Origin: Clostridium niameyense
GTDB lineage: Bacteria; Bacillota; Clostridia; Clostridiales; Clostridiaceae
Direction: 5' to 3'
DNA length: 64,000 nucleotides
NCBI RefSeq assembly: GCF_001243045.1
Contig: NZ_LN849007.1
Location: 772,989-836,988, forward strand
Position 1 is the first letter of the stretch. Each line of letters opens with the position of its first letter. The notes under the pieces are model-generated. The model was not told the origin of the DNA and ran no database searches. It saw nothing but the letters and a program-made list of their open reading frames with translations. Below are positions 27,377 through 37,984 of this stretch, piece after piece. The position numbers were made by a program, and so were the translations under genes.

Positions 27377-27451
27377 TTGATATTTTGGTATAAATAATAT
27401 TATACTTAAATAACAGTAAATATTGTATTTAATACTATATTAAATAGTATT
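27377..27451 (+). promoter_or_regulatory. Putative promoter and palindrome of the V-type ATPase operon
   Basis: TTGATA (27377-27382), an 18-base spacer and TATACT (27401-27406) form a plausible sigma-A promoter. Downstream lies a perfect inverted repeat, AATACTAT (27431-27438) and ATAGTATT (27444-27451), placed in the leader where a repressor could act. Confidence 0.5.
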
Positions 27452-27478
27452 AGAGATAAATGAATAGGGGGTGATTTT

Positions 27479-27805
27479 TTGGCAATAGAAGCTATAGAAA
27501 GTATAAGAATAGCAGAAAATAGGGCTAGCACTATTTTAAAACAGGCTAAAGACAAAAGTAAGGATATAGTTAAGAATTCTAATGAAGAAGCTAGGAAAAA
27601 ATATGAAAAAATAATTAAAGATGCAGAAAAAGAAGCTAAGGATATCATTGAGAAAAGTATAGAAACAGCTAAAAAAGATTCAATACCTATATTAGATAAA
27701 GGTATTGAATCTGTAAAAAACATTCGTAATGTTTCACAGGATAATTTAAACAAAGCAATAAATATAGTGATTGAGAGGATAGTGAAGGTTAATGGGAATA
27801 GCTAA
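27479..27805 (+). CDS. ntpF: V-type ATPase subunit G/H (NtpF-like peripheral stalk)
   Basis: A 108-residue, almost fully helical and charged protein that opens the V-type ATPase operon, where NtpF sits in Enterococcus hirae. The Lys/Glu/Ala heptads (AENRASTILKQAKDKSKDIV) suit the peripheral stalk that pairs with subunit E. It starts at TTG 27479 after the strong SD GGGGGTGAT and overlaps subunit I by 14 bases. Call rests on size, coiled coil and position. Confidence 0.82.
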   Translation: MAIEAIESIRIAENRASTILKQAKDKSKDIVKNSNEEARKKYEKIIKDAEKEAKDIIEKSIETAKKDSIPILDKGIESVKNIRNVSQDNLNKAINIVIERIVKVNGNS

Positions 27806-29753
27806 AATGAAAAAATTTACTTTATTAACCCTTGAATCACATAAGGAATCTCTTCTTGAAAATATTCAAAGTTTTCAGGAGGTACAGTTTGTTAGCCTTC
27901 AAGAAAAAAAGTCTGAAAATTTGGAATTTATGGAAAAGGATACTCAGTCTAATTTGGTATCAGATTTAGAAGGTAAACAAGCTAAGCTTAAATTTGCTTT
28001 AGAAGTTTTAGACAATCATATGGAAAAGGAAAAAGGATTAAAGGCCCTTATGAAGGGTAAAAAATCTATGAGCTATAATGAGTTAAAAAGATTAAGTAGT
28101 GATATAGATTGGAGTAGCATATATACGTATTTAAAAGAAAAGGATATGAAATTAAATTCTTTAAAAAATGATGTATCTAAACCTAAAGCAGAAATAAAAG
28201 CTTTAGAATCTTGGGTGAATTTTGACGCTAAACTTAGTGAAATGAAATTTAATAGTTCTGTTGCTTATTTAGGAATAATACCTTTAAATTTAAAAGATGA
28301 TTTTAGAGAGGATTTTGATTCAAATATAAAAGCTTCTTATGTAGAGACTATTGGTGAATCTAAAGATGGTGTTAATCTATTTATAGTATTTCATAAAGAT
28401 TATTTTGATGAGGCTACAGAAATTCTTAAAAAGTATGGATTCTCTAAAGTGGAATTTTTATATAACAATTCTCCGAAAGAATCCATAGAAAGTTTAAATA
28501 AAAATATAATCAATATAAAAAATCAACAAGAAAAAACAATAGAAAAAATAAAAGAATATATAAATAGGGTTGAAGATTTACAGATAGTATATGAATATAT
28601 TAGCTTACAATTAAATAAAGCTAAAGCATCAGAAAATTTTTTAAGAAGCAATAAAATATTAGCTATAGAAGGATGGGTACCAGAGTATTCTATGGAGGAT
28701 CTTGAAAAAGTAATTAGATCTTCAGAAGGGAATTATTATTACTTAGAATTTAATGATCCTATAGATGATGAGGAGGAAGAAGTGCCTATACTTTTAAAAA
28801 ATAATGCTTTAGTAACACCATTTGAATCTATTACTTCAATGTACAGTCTTCCTAAATATAAGGAAATAGATCCTACACCAGCATTAGTACCTTTTTACTT
28901 AATATTTTTTGGTATGATGTTATCTGATGTTGGATATGGATTAATGATGCTCGTAGCAACGGGTTTGGCTTTAATAATTATTCCTTTGGATGAGGATAAA
29001 CGTCAATTTGTTAAACTTTTATTTTATTTGAGTTTTCCGACTATATTTTGGGGAGTTATGTATGGTAGTTTCTTTACAGGGGCTATAGATATATCTCCTA
29101 TATGGATGAAACCAGAAAATAGTGTAACAACGATATTAATTACATCTATGATTTTTGGTATAATACATCTTTATGTAGGATTAGGGGTAAAAGCTTATAT
29201 TCTTATAAAACATAAGAAGTATTTAGAAGCTTTTTATGATGTAGGATTGTGGTATATAACTTTAACTACAGCAATGATATTATTAACAGCATCCTTTGCT
29301 CATATAAGTGCTTTAGAACCATATATATCTGTAAGCAAGTATTTAATGATTGCAGGCATGATAGGACTTGTATTAACACAAGGCAGAGAGAATAAATCTA
29401 TAGGTGCAAAACTTGCAGCAGGATTATATGGATTATATGGTATAACAGGTTATGTTGGTGATATAGTATCGTATTCTAGACTTATGGCTTTAGGTCTTGC
29501 TACAGGATTTATTGGAGGAGCCTTTAATAAAATGATAGGTCTTTTGGGTAGTGGAGCTAAGGTGTGGATTTTTGGAACCCTAATATTCGTTATAGGTCAT
29601 GTATTTAACTTACTTATAAATGCATTAGGTGCATATGTTCATACTTGTAGATTACAATATGTAGAATATTTTGGTAAGTTTTATGAAGGAGGAGGGAAAC
29701 CATTTACTCCTTTCAAACCAGAAAATAAATATATAAACATCATAAAGGATTAG
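27792..29753 (+). CDS. ntpI: V-type ATPase subunit I (membrane subunit a)
   Basis: The 653-residue stator membrane subunit that forms the ion half-channels against the K ring. The N-terminal half is cytosolic and helical, the C-terminal half (from about 360) has seven or eight membrane helices with PALVPFYLIFFGMMLSDVGYG and SYSRLMALGLATGFIGG, the latter carrying the essential Arg. It starts at ATG 27792, overlapping ntpF. An alternative start at ATG 27807 would lose five residues. Confidence 0.95.
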   Translation: MGIAKMKKFTLLTLESHKESLLENIQSFQEVQFVSLQEKKSENLEFMEKDTQSNLVSDLEGKQAKLKFALEVLDNHMEKEKGLKALMKGKKSMSYNELKRLSSDIDWSSIYTYLKEKDMKLNSLKNDVSKPKAEIKALESWVNFDAKLSEMKFNSSVAYLGIIPLNLKDDFREDFDSNIKASYVETIGESKDGVNLFIVFHKDYFDEATEILKKYGFSKVEFLYNNSPKESIESLNKNIINIKNQQEKTIEKIKEYINRVEDLQIVYEYISLQLNKAKASENFLRSNKILAIEGWVPEYSMEDLEKVIRSSEGNYYYLEFNDPIDDEEEEVPILLKNNALVTPFESITSMYSLPKYKEIDPTPALVPFYLIFFGMMLSDVGYGLMMLVATGLALIIIPLDEDKRQFVKLLFYLSFPTIFWGVMYGSFFTGAIDISPIWMKPENSVTTILITSMIFGIIHLYVGLGVKAYILIKHKKYLEAFYDVGLWYITLTTAMILLTASFAHISALEPYISVSKYLMIAGMIGLVLTQGRENKSIGAKLAAGLYGLYGITGYVGDIVSYSRLMALGLATGFIGGAFNKMIGLLGSGAKVWIFGTLIFVIGHVFNLLINALGAYVHTCRLQYVEYFGKFYEGGGKPFTPFKPENKYINIIKD

Positions 29754-30239
<486 letters not shown>

Positions 30240-30276
30240 TATCCCTATAAGATTATTACTAAGGGAGTGGTATATT

Positions 30277-30873
30277 GTGTCTAATTTAGATAATTTGACT
30301 TCGAAAATAATAGATGATGCTAATAAGAGAGCAGAAACTATAATTAAAGAAGCAAAACAAGAACAAGATAAAATTATAGGAAAACAAATAGAAAAGGCAA
30401 ATAATGAAAAAATAAATATAATAGAAAGGGCTAAGTTAACTGCTAGGAGTAAGGCTGATAGAGTTATTTCTAATGCTCATTTAACTGTCAGAAATAAAAA
30501 CTTAGAGGCTAAGCAAGAAGTTATGGATAAAGTTTTTACAGAAGCGTTATTAAAACTTGAAAGCCTTACAAAGGAACAATATTTAGAGTTTGTAAAGAAT
30601 TCTATAATGAATATGAAAATAGATGGAGATGAGGAAATAATAGTTCCATCAAATGAAGAAAGAATAAATGAAGATTTTATAAATTCTTTAAATAAAGAGT
30701 TAAAAAGTTTAGGGAGAAGGGGAGAGTTAAAGTTATCATCAGAAAAAAGAGATATAAAAACTGGTTTTATAATTTATAAAAATGGTATAGAAATAAACAA
30801 TTCTTTTGAAGCTTTAGTATCTTCCTTAAGGGATGAACTAGAACAAGATATTATAGGAGCTTTATTTGGGTAA
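30277..30873 (+). CDS. ntpE: V-type ATPase subunit E (peripheral stalk)
   Basis: A 198-residue protein with a long N-terminal coiled coil (about 1-95, ANKRAETIIKEAKQEQDKI) and a small C-terminal alpha/beta domain (about 110-198), the normal subunit E layout. With NtpF it forms the stalk linking the catalytic head to subunit I. Start GTG 30277 follows AAGGGAGTGG. Confidence 0.9.
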   Translation: MSNLDNLTSKIIDDANKRAETIIKEAKQEQDKIIGKQIEKANNEKINIIERAKLTARSKADRVISNAHLTVRNKNLEAKQEVMDKVFTEALLKLESLTKEQYLEFVKNSIMNMKIDGDEEIIVPSNEERINEDFINSLNKELKSLGRRGELKLSSEKRDIKTGFIIYKNGIEINNSFEALVSSLRDELEQDIIGALFG

Positions 30874-30888
30874 ACAAGGAGGATAGGT

Positions 30889-31890
30889 ATGGATAATTTA
30901 AATTATGCTCATGCTGTAGGAAGACTTAGAGTACTTGAAACAAGACTCCTTGATAAAACAAAAATAGATAGGATGATAGATAGTTCATCTTCAAAAGATG
31001 TATTAAAGGTATTAGAAGAGACTGAGTATTCTAATTTTATGGCACATGTTAATAGACCGGAAGATTATGAAATTATGTTAAAACAGGCTTTAAATAATTT
31101 ATATAAACTTATGTATGAAATAACTCCAGAAAAATTAGTAGTAGATGTTATGAGCGTGAGATATGATTATCATAATATAAAGGTGCTTATGAAGGCCAAG
31201 ATTTTGGAGAAAAATTTAGATAGTTTATTAATACCTTTAGGAACTGTAAGTATAGGTGAAATCAAGGAGTACTTGTCTTCAAAGAAGGGTAATTATATAA
31301 ATCCTATAATGGAAGAAGGAATAACAAAGGCACTAGGAGGTTTTGAGAAAGATAAGGATCCTCAAAAAATTGATATAGTATTGGATGCTTATATGTATAA
31401 AGATATGCTTTCAAAATGTATGAAATTAGATTATCAATTCTTGAAAGATTATATAACTATACAAATAGATCTTACTAATATTAAAACCTTAATTCGTGCT
31501 AAAAAACAAGAAAAGCAAAGAAGTTTTCTATATGACATAATTATAGATGGAGGAAATATAGATAAAGAAAAATATGTTCAATTATTAAATGAGCCTTATG
31601 AAAATGTTTGGAAAAAGTTAACGGGAAATCCTTATGAAGAAATCTTAAAAGAAGGTATTGAGGATTATATAAATACGGGCAAACTAAGTTATTTAGAAAA
31701 ACTTTCAGATAACTTCCTTATGGAATATGTTAAGAAATCTAAATATGTAGCCTTTGGATTAGAACCTATTATAGGGTTTATTCTTGCAAAAGAAACCGAG
31801 ATAAAAATATTAAGAATAATAATGGTAGGAAAACTAAATAAAGTATCACCGGAAGTTATAAGAGAAAGGCTGCGTGATATATATGTATAA
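30889..31890 (+). CDS. ntpC: V-type ATPase subunit C (subunit d, rotor adaptor)
   Basis: The 333-residue, mainly helical socket that joins the central stalk to the K ring. [17 protein letters not shown] near the start, and [12 protein letters not shown] and [12 protein letters not shown] repeats in the middle, are typical. ATG follows ACAAGGAGG. The end overlaps the next subunit gene by 8 bases. Confidence 0.93.
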   Translation: MDNLNYAHAVGRLRVLETRLLDKTKIDRMIDSSSSKDVLKVLEETEYSNFMAHVNRPEDYEIMLKQALNNLYKLMYEITPEKLVVDVMSVRYDYHNIKVLMKAKILEKNLDSLLIPLGTVSIGEIKEYLSSKKGNYINPIMEEGITKALGGFEKDKDPQKIDIVLDAYMYKDMLSKCMKLDYQFLKDYITIQIDLTNIKTLIRAKKQEKQRSFLYDIIIDGGNIDKEKYVQLLNEPYENVWKKLTGNPYEEILKEGIEDYINTGKLSYLEKLSDNFLMEYVKKSKYVAFGLEPIIGFILAKETEIKILRIIMVGKLNKVSPEVIRERLRDIYV

Positions 31891-32191
31891 AATAGGAGTT
31901 GTAGGAGATAAGGATTCTATTTTGGCATTTAAAGCTTTAGGCATAGATGTATATCCAGTAGTTGGTCCAGAAGAGGGAAGAAAATCTATAGATAAAATGG
32001 CTGCTAATCATTATGCGGTAATATTTGTTACAGAACAAATAGCGAAGGATTTAGATGAAACTATTGAAAGATATAATAAGGAAATACTTCCTGCCGTTAT
32101 ACTTATTCCAAGTAATCAAGGCTCTCTAAATATAGGCTTAAAGAGGATAAATGATAACGTGGAAAAAGCAGTTGGTGTTAATATTTTATAA
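31883..32191 (+). CDS. ntpG: V-type ATPase subunit F (NtpG, central stalk)
   Basis: A 102-residue Rossmann-like protein, [20 protein letters not shown], with the usual ending that includes ILIPSNQGS. The frame is open from GTG 31874, but family members start MYKIGV, so ATG 31883 is chosen, overlapping ntpC by 8 bases. The subunit sits on the central shaft beside subunit D. Confidence 0.92.
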   Translation: MYKIGVVGDKDSILAFKALGIDVYPVVGPEEGRKSIDKMAANHYAVIFVTEQIAKDLDETIERYNKEILPAVILIPSNQGSLNIGLKRINDNVEKAVGVNIL

Positions 32192-32204
32192 GGAAGGTAG
32201 GTAG

Positions 32205-33983
32205 GTGAACTTGAAGACAGGACGTGTATTAAAAATATCTGGACCTTTAGTTGTAGCTGAAGGAATGGATGAAGCTAATATATATGACGTTGTAAAAGTT
32301 GGTGAAAAACGATTAATAGGTGAAATAATAGAAATGAGGGAAGATAGAGCTTCAATTCAGGTTTATGAAGAGACATCAGGACTTGCTCCAGGAGATCCGG
32401 TAGTAACTACAGGAGAACCTTTAAGTGTTGAGCTAGGTCCAGGGTTAATTGAGGCTATGTTCGATGGAATACAAAGACCTTTAAATGCTATAAAAGCTAA
32501 AGCTGGAGCTTTTATTACAAAGGGTGTAGAAGTCTTTTCTTTAGATAGAGAGAAAATTTGGCATTTTACTCCAACAAAAAAGGTTGGGGATGAAGTAAAA
32601 CCAGGAGATACTATAGGTATAGTACAAGAAACTTCCATAGTAGAACACAAGATCATGGTGCCTTATGGAATAAAAGGTATAATAACATCTATTACAGAAG
32701 GAGATTATACCATAGTAGATAAAATTGGTGAAATTAAAGATGGAAATAAAACTCATGATTTAATTATGATGCAAAAATGGCCAGTAAGAAAAGGAAGACC
32801 TTATAGTAGAAAACTTAATCCAATAGAGCCTATGATAACAGGTCAAAGAGTTATAGATACATTTTTCCCAGTAGCTAAAGGTGGTACAGCTTGTGTTCCA
32901 GGCCCTTTTGGAAGTGGAAAAACTGTTGTTCAACACCAGCTTGCAAAATGGGCAGATGCAGAAATTGTTGTTTATATAGGTTGCGGGGAACGTGGTAATG
33001 AGATGACAGATGTTTTAAATGAATTCCCAGAACTTAAAGATCCTAAAACAGGAGAACCTTTAATGAAAAGAACAGTACTTATTGCTAATACATCTAATAT
33101 GCCTGTTGCGGCAAGAGAAGCATCTATATATACTGGAATAAGTATAGGTGAATACTTTAGAGATATGGGATATTCAGTAGCTTTAATGGCAGATTCCACT
33201 TCTCGTTGGGCAGAAGCACTTCGTGAAATGTCTGGAAGACTTGAGGAAATGCCGGGTGATGAAGGTTATCCAGCTTACTTAGGTTCTAGGGCTGCAGACT
33301 TTTATGAAAGGGCAGGTAAGGTTATTTGTCTAGGGGATGAAGAAAGACAAGGAGCTTTAACTGTTATAGGTGCAGTATCTCCTCCAGGTGGAGATTTGTC
33401 AGAACCTGTAACACAAGCTACTTTAAGAATAGTTAAGGTGTTTTGGGGATTAGATGCTCAGCTTGCGTATAGAAGACATTTCCCAGCCATCAATTGGTTA
33501 AATTCCTATTCACTATATTTAGATAAAATAGGCACTTGGATGGATGAAAATGTGTCTAGAGATTGGACTAAACTTAGAACAAGGGCTATGTCCATTCTTC
33601 AAGAAGAAGCTAACTTACAAGAAATAGTAAGACTTGTAGGTATAGATGCTTTATCTGAAAATGACAGGTTAAAACTAGAAGTTGCAAAGTCTATAAGAGA
33701 AGATTATCTTCAACAAAATGCCTTCCATGATGTGGATACTTATGCATCTTTAAATAAACAATACAAAATGTTAAAGCTAGTTTTATACTTTTATGATGAA
33801 GGTATAAGAGCATTGGATGCGGGTGTATATTTAAAAGATATATTAAATTTGGAAGTTAGAGATAAAATTGCAAGATCTAAATATATAAATGAAAAAGAAA
33901 TAGAAAAAGTTGATAGTATATTTAAAGAATTAGAAGAAGATATAGATAAGTTAATCAGCAAGGGAGGTATAATAGATGCTTAA
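32205..33983 (+). CDS. ntpA: V-type ATPase catalytic subunit A
   Basis: Catalytic subunit of 592 residues. The P-loop GPFGSGKT begins at Gly233, and the non-homologous insert region (about 120-190), GERGNEM and [20 protein letters not shown] are all present. The predicted start is GTG 32205 with AGGAAGG upstream; TTG 32211 is an alternative two codons on. The end overlaps ntpB by 8 bases. Direction (Na+ pumping or ATP synthesis) cannot be told from this subunit. Confidence 0.97.
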   Translation: MNLKTGRVLKISGPLVVAEGMDEANIYDVVKVGEKRLIGEIIEMREDRASIQVYEETSGLAPGDPVVTTGEPLSVELGPGLIEAMFDGIQRPLNAIKAKAGAFITKGVEVFSLDREKIWHFTPTKKVGDEVKPGDTIGIVQETSIVEHKIMVPYGIKGIITSITEGDYTIVDKIGEIKDGNKTHDLIMMQKWPVRKGRPYSRKLNPIEPMITGQRVIDTFFPVAKGGTACVPGPFGSGKTVVQHQLAKWADAEIVVYIGCGERGNEMTDVLNEFPELKDPKTGEPLMKRTVLIANTSNMPVAAREASIYTGISIGEYFRDMGYSVALMADSTSRWAEALREMSGRLEEMPGDEGYPAYLGSRAADFYERAGKVICLGDEERQGALTVIGAVSPPGGDLSEPVTQATLRIVKVFWGLDAQLAYRRHFPAINWLNSYSLYLDKIGTWMDENVSRDWTKLRTRAMSILQEEANLQEIVRLVGIDALSENDRLKLEVAKSIREDYLQQNAFHDVDTYASLNKQYKMLKLVLYFYDEGIRALDAGVYLKDILNLEVRDKIARSKYINEKEIEKVDSIFKELEEDIDKLISKGGIIDA

Positions 33984-35364
33984 AGAATATAGAACTGTTA
34001 AAGAAGTAGTAGGCCCACTTATGCTGGTTGATCAAGTTGAAGACATTAGTTTCGATGAATTAGTTGAAATAGAACTTCATAATGGAGAAAAAAGACGTGG
34101 AAGAGTGCTTGAAATTAATAAAGATAAAGCTTTAGTTCAATTATTTGAAGGTTCTTCTGGTATAAACATTAAAGGAGCTAAGGTTAAATTTTTAGGAAAA
34201 CCTCTAGAGTTAGGGGTATCTGAAGATATGTTAGGAAGGGTATTTGATGGCCTTGGAAATCCTAAAGATGGAGGCCCTAAGATTATACCAGATAGAAAAT
34301 TAGATATAAATGGTGTTCCTATAAATCCTGTAGCTAGAAATTATCCAGAGGAATTTATACAAACAGGAATTTCGGCTATAGATGGACTTAATACATTAGT
34401 TAGAGGACAAAAGCTACCTGTGTTTTCAGGATCAGGTCTTCCACATGCAGAGCTTGCAGCGCAAATTGCAAGGCAGGCAAAGGTCTTAAATTCTGATTCT
34501 AAGTTTGCTGTTGTATTTGCAGCTATAGGAACTACTTTCGAAGAAGCCCAATATTTTATTGATGACTTTACAAAAACTGGTGCTATAGATAGAGCTGTTT
34601 TATTTATAAATTTAGCCAATGATCCTGCAATAGAGAGAATTGCAACACCTAGAATGGCTCTTACAGCTGCTGAATATTTAGCTTTTCAAAAGGGAATGCA
34701 CGTACTTGTTATAATGACAGATATGACTAACTATGCAGAAGCGCTTCGTGAGGTATCAGCAGCAAGAAAAGAAGTTCCAGGAAGACGTGGATACCCAGGA
34801 TATTTATATACAGATCTTTCAACTATATATGAAAGAGCTGGAAGAATATTAGGAAGAGAGGGTTCTATAACTCAAATTCCTATACTTACAATGCCAGAGG
34901 ATGATAAAACTCATCCAATTCCAGACTTAACAGGATATATTACAGAAGGTCAGATAATATTAAGTAGAGAATTATATAAAAAGGGTATAATGCCCCCAAT
35001 AGACGTACTACCTTCATTATCAAGACTTAAAGATAAGGGTATTGGTAAGGATAAAACAAGAGAAGACCATGCAGACACTATGAATCAGTTGTTTTCAGCT
35101 TATGCTCAAGGTAAGCAGGCGAAAGAATTAGCTGTAATTCTTGGAGAATCTGCATTATCCGATACTGATAAATTATACGCAAAATTTGCAGAAGCTTTTG
35201 AGAATAAATATATAGCTCAAGGTTTTACTACAAATAGAAGTATAGAGGAAACTTTAAACCTTGGATGGGAATTGTTAACTATATTACCTAAAACAGAGCT
35301 CAAGAGAATTAGAGATGAGTATTTAGAAAAGTATTTGACCAAATTTAAAGAAAGTGAACAATAA
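33976..35364 (+). CDS. ntpB: V-type ATPase subunit B (regulatory, non-catalytic)
   Basis: The 462-residue nucleotide-binding partner of subunit A. It lacks a full P-loop ([16 protein letters not shown] replaces it), as usual for subunit B, and has [20 protein letters not shown] and [20 protein letters not shown] start follows AAGGGAGGT and overlaps ntpA. Confidence 0.97.
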   Translation: MLKEYRTVKEVVGPLMLVDQVEDISFDELVEIELHNGEKRRGRVLEINKDKALVQLFEGSSGINIKGAKVKFLGKPLELGVSEDMLGRVFDGLGNPKDGGPKIIPDRKLDINGVPINPVARNYPEEFIQTGISAIDGLNTLVRGQKLPVFSGSGLPHAELAAQIARQAKVLNSDSKFAVVFAAIGTTFEEAQYFIDDFTKTGAIDRAVLFINLANDPAIERIATPRMALTAAEYLAFQKGMHVLVIMTDMTNYAEALREVSAARKEVPGRRGYPGYLYTDLSTIYERAGRILGREGSITQIPILTMPEDDKTHPIPDLTGYITEGQIILSRELYKKGIMPPIDVLPSLSRLKDKGIGKDKTREDHADTMNQLFSAYAQGKQAKELAVILGESALSDTDKLYAKFAEAFENKYIAQGFTTNRSIEETLNLGWELLTILPKTELKRIRDEYLEKYLTKFKESEQ

Positions 35365-35391
35365 GGTATTAAAAAGGATGAGTGATTCTTT

Positions 35392-36039
35392 ATGAGATTA
35401 AATGTAAATCCTACTAGAATGGAGCTCACTAAATTAAAAAAGAGGTTAACAACAGCCACCAGGGGTCATAAGCTTTTAAAAGATAAGCAAGATGAGCTCA
35501 TGAGAAGATTCATAGAACTTATCAAAGAGAATAATGAACTTAGAAAAGAAGTAGAGAAGGAACTAGAAGGTTCTTTTAAAGACTTTCTTATGGCAAGTGC
35601 TGTTATGTCACCAGAGTTTTTAGAAGAAGCAGTAGCTTATCCAAAAGAAAGTATATCTGTAGATGTAAAAAAGAAGAATATAATGAGTGTTAATGTTCCT
35701 ATATTTGATTTTAAAAGAGAACTAGGAGGGGATAAAGGTAGTATATTTCCTTATGGTTTTGCCAATACATCTGCAGAATTAGATGAAGCTATAGAAAAGT
35801 TATATGGTATACTTCCAAAACTTTTAGAACTTGCTAAGGTGGAGAAGTCCTGCCAACTTATGGCTGATGAAATTGAAAAGACAAGAAGGAGAGTTAATGC
35901 TCTTGAATATATGACTATACCTCAATTACAAGAAACTATAAAATATATTCAAATGAAGTTAGACGAAAATGAAAGAGGTACAGTAACAAGACTTATGAAA
36001 ATAAAGAGCATTATGAAAGAAAAAGAAAACATGGACTAA
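35392..36039 (+). CDS. ntpD: V-type ATPase subunit D (central shaft)
   Basis: A 215-residue coiled-coil protein forming the rotating shaft. The N-terminal helix [18 protein letters not shown] and the C-terminal [18 protein letters not shown] with [17 protein letters not shown] are typical. It is the last gene of the operon; neither NtpH nor the K+ transporter NtpJ follows. A terminator lies just downstream. Confidence 0.95.
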   Translation: MRLNVNPTRMELTKLKKRLTTATRGHKLLKDKQDELMRRFIELIKENNELRKEVEKELEGSFKDFLMASAVMSPEFLEEAVAYPKESISVDVKKKNIMSVNVPIFDFKRELGGDKGSIFPYGFANTSAELDEAIEKLYGILPKLLELAKVEKSCQLMADEIEKTRRRVNALEYMTIPQLQETIKYIQMKLDENERGTVTRLMKIKSIMKEKENMD

Positions 36040-36047
36040 ATGAAGAT

Positions 36048-36081
36048 AAGGAGTAGTAGTGTCTACTCCTTTCTTTATTTT
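36048..36081 (+). terminator. Intrinsic terminator of the V-type ATPase operon
   Basis: AAGGAGTAG (36048-36056) pairs with CTACTCCTT (36063-36071) around a 6-base loop, followed by a T-rich tail. Confidence 0.9.
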
Positions 36082-36231
36082 GAAAAGTTATTTATAAATA
36101 AATAATAAGGCTTATACATATTAATTATAGTATAGTAGAATGAAATTGAAGTATGTTATTATATTATGTATAATTTAGTTATACTATAATAAAGGAGGGA
36201 CATTTAAAGTCTTTAGGCTTTAATAAGAAAT

Positions 36232-36702
36232 ATGGCAGTTAGAAGAATATTACAAGTAGGAGAAAAAGATTTAAAAAAGGTTAGCAAAAGAGTAGTTTCA
36301 ATAGACGAAAATATTAGAAATTTAATTCAAGATTTAAAAGATACTTTATATGCTGGTTCAGGTATAGGACTTGCAGCACCTCAAATTGGAGTGTTAAAAA
36401 GAATTTTTATAATAGATTTTAAAGAAAATGAAAAAAAGAATCCTATAATTCTTATAAATCCTAAAATAATAAAAAAGGTAGGTAGAGATAAAAGTGTAGA
36501 AGGTTGTTTAAGCTACCCCGGTTATGAGGGAATAGTAATAAGACCAAGGAGAATAATAATAAGAGGATTAAATGAAAATGGAGAGGAAGTTACATACGAA
36601 GCCTCGGGACTTTTAAAAAATGCCTTTTGTCATGAAAATGATCATTTGGATGGGGTAGTTTATATAGATAAGGCTAAGAAAATCTATAAGGTAGATGAAT
36701 AA
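36232..36702 (+). CDS. def: Peptide deformylase
   Basis: Removes the formyl group from nascent proteins. The 156-residue metalloenzyme has all three motifs: GIGLAAPQ (44-51), EGCLS (Cys92 as metal ligand) and HENDH (His134, Glu135, His138). The strong SD AAAGGAGG (36191-36198) is 33 bases before the ATG, with a short TTAAAG/CTTTAA stem between; a stop at 36214 excludes any earlier start except ATA. Genomes of this group usually carry another deformylase near fmt, so this may be a second copy. Confidence 0.95.
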   Translation: MAVRRILQVGEKDLKKVSKRVVSIDENIRNLIQDLKDTLYAGSGIGLAAPQIGVLKRIFIIDFKENEKKNPIILINPKIIKKVGRDKSVEGCLSYPGYEGIVIRPRRIIIRGLNENGEEVTYEASGLLKNAFCHENDHLDGVVYIDKAKKIYKVDE

Positions 36703-36749
36703 TATAAATGAATGATATAGTATTTTAATTAAAAAGGGGGAATTTGTCT

Positions 36750-37619
36750 ATGTATAAGGTTCTATATGATTGTGATAATACTATGGGAATGTTAAATAAA
36801 GATGTAGACGACGGTTTAACGCTTATGTATCTTTTAGGCAGTAAGGAAGTAGAACTTATGGGTGTTACTTCTACTCATGGTAATAGTTCAGTAGAAAAAA
36901 CTCATAGCAATACTTTAAAAATGATGAGCTATTTAGGTTTTGAAAATAGGCCTATTTTTAAAGGAGGAGACCTTAAAGTAGGCAGAGTTAGTGAGGCATC
37001 AAAGTTTTTAGCACTTACTACCAGCAGGTATCCTAAAGAAGTAACAGTTATAGCTACAGGTTCACTTACTAATTTATATGGAGCATATTTATGCGACGAA
37101 AATTTTTATGATAATATAGGTAAAATCATCATTATGGGAGGTATAACAAAACCATTAATTATAAATGGAGTTAAAATAAATGAACTTAATCTCTCTTGTG
37201 ATTTTGAAGCATCTTATAGTGTTTTGACTTCGAACGCAGATATAACTATATTTAATGGTCATACTTCTCTACAAGCTTTATTTACGGAAAAAGAAATTAA
37301 TAAATTAAAAAATAATAATGAAAAGATATACAGATATATTAATGAAAAAATTAAACCTTGGTATGAATTAATGGAAAAGGATATAGGGATAAAAGGATTT
37401 TGCAATTGGGATGCAACTACAGCCTTATATTTAACTCATAAAGAACTTTTTGAAGATGATTATATAAATATATGTCCTAACATAGAAAATTTAAAAAATG
37501 GTATAATAGATTTATGTGATGATAATAAAGGATATAAAGTGAATATGCCGACAAAAATAAAAGATTTAAATAGATTTAATGATATACTTATTAGTACTTG
37601 GGGAAATCTTTTTAGCTAA
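36750..37619 (+). CDS. Nucleoside hydrolase (IUNH family) with extended metal motif
   Basis: Cleaves ribonucleosides to ribose and base. The 289-residue protein matches the IUNH fold: TSTHGNSSVEKTHSNT, VIATGSLTNLYGA, and FCNWDATTALYL near the end. The N-terminal calcium motif is stretched: Asp7-Cys-Asp9 and Asp20-Asp21 are separated by ten residues instead of the usual three of DxDPGxDD, which suggests a separate subfamily. The frame is open from TTG 36744; SD AAGGGGG (36734-36740) favours ATG 36750. Confidence 0.85.
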   Translation: MYKVLYDCDNTMGMLNKDVDDGLTLMYLLGSKEVELMGVTSTHGNSSVEKTHSNTLKMMSYLGFENRPIFKGGDLKVGRVSEASKFLALTTSRYPKEVTVIATGSLTNLYGAYLCDENFYDNIGKIIIMGGITKPLIINGVKINELNLSCDFEASYSVLTSNADITIFNGHTSLQALFTEKEINKLKNNNEKIYRYINEKIKPWYELMEKDIGIKGFCNWDATTALYLTHKELFEDDYINICPNIENLKNGIIDLCDDNKGYKVNMPTKIKDLNRFNDILISTWGNLFS

Positions 37620-37620
37620 T

Positions 37621-37654
37621 AAAAAACTGTCTTATAAATATAAGGCAGTTTTTT
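37621..37654. terminator. Bidirectional terminator between nucleoside hydrolase and the minus-strand selenoprotein candidate
   Basis: AAAAAACTGTCTTA (37621-37634) pairs with TAAGGCAGTTTTTT (37641-37654) with one G-U/mismatch and A/T tracts on both flanks. It can end transcription of the plus-strand hydrolase and of the minus-strand gene ending at 37671. Confidence 0.9.
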
Positions 37655-37670
37655 ATTATGCAATTTAAGG

Positions 37671-37970
37671 TTAAATAAGAATGCCTTTTGATCCATAGAT
37701 AGGACCTATAAAAGGTATTCTTAATTTTTGATATATAAGTATATCTTCTTTTAGTTTTAAGGATTTACTTATATATGCTTTTACACCATTATATTCAAGG
37801 AGTATAAAGTTTTTTTCATTAGGAACTTTATTTGAAATCTCAATACTAAGATTTTGAACTTCTTTGCTCCCGCCAACTCACCCACCACAGGTTGTTGTTA
37901 AAATGCTAACTATAAAATTTGAATTTCTTTTTTTACATTCTTTTAATGCTTTTTCTTCAATTTTAAAAAT
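37671..37970 (-). CDS. Candidate selenoprotein with Cys-Gly-Gly-Sec motif (in-frame TGA)
   Basis: The minus strand has one continuous frame if the TGA at 37880-37878 is read as selenocysteine: about 99 residues with SILTTTCGGUVGGSKEV. Without read-through it splits into two fragments, neither with a normal length. The TGA sits in a Cys-x-x-Sec redox motif, and a bSECIS-like hairpin (37854-37835) lies 23 bases downstream. Codons on both sides keep the genome's usage and end at a clean TAA before a terminator. The start is unusual: GGAGG at 37983-37979 best fits ATT 37970 (MFKIEEKALKE); GTG 37979 and ATG 37985 are alternatives. A later segment (EYNGVKAYISKSL, IPFIG) vaguely resembles HesB/IscA-like proteins; function unknown. 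Confidence 0.8.
37835..37854 (-). promoter_or_regulatory. Putative bacterial SECIS hairpin
   Basis: On the minus-strand RNA, AAAUCUU pairs with GAGAUUU (one U-G pair) around a 6-base loop AGUAUU, with a G at loop position 2. The loop begins 31 bases after the UGA. This fits the published loose bSECIS model (a short stem, 3-14-base loop with early G, about 16-37 bases from UGA). Confidence 0.5.
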
Positions 37971-37984
37971 TTGAAACACCTCCA

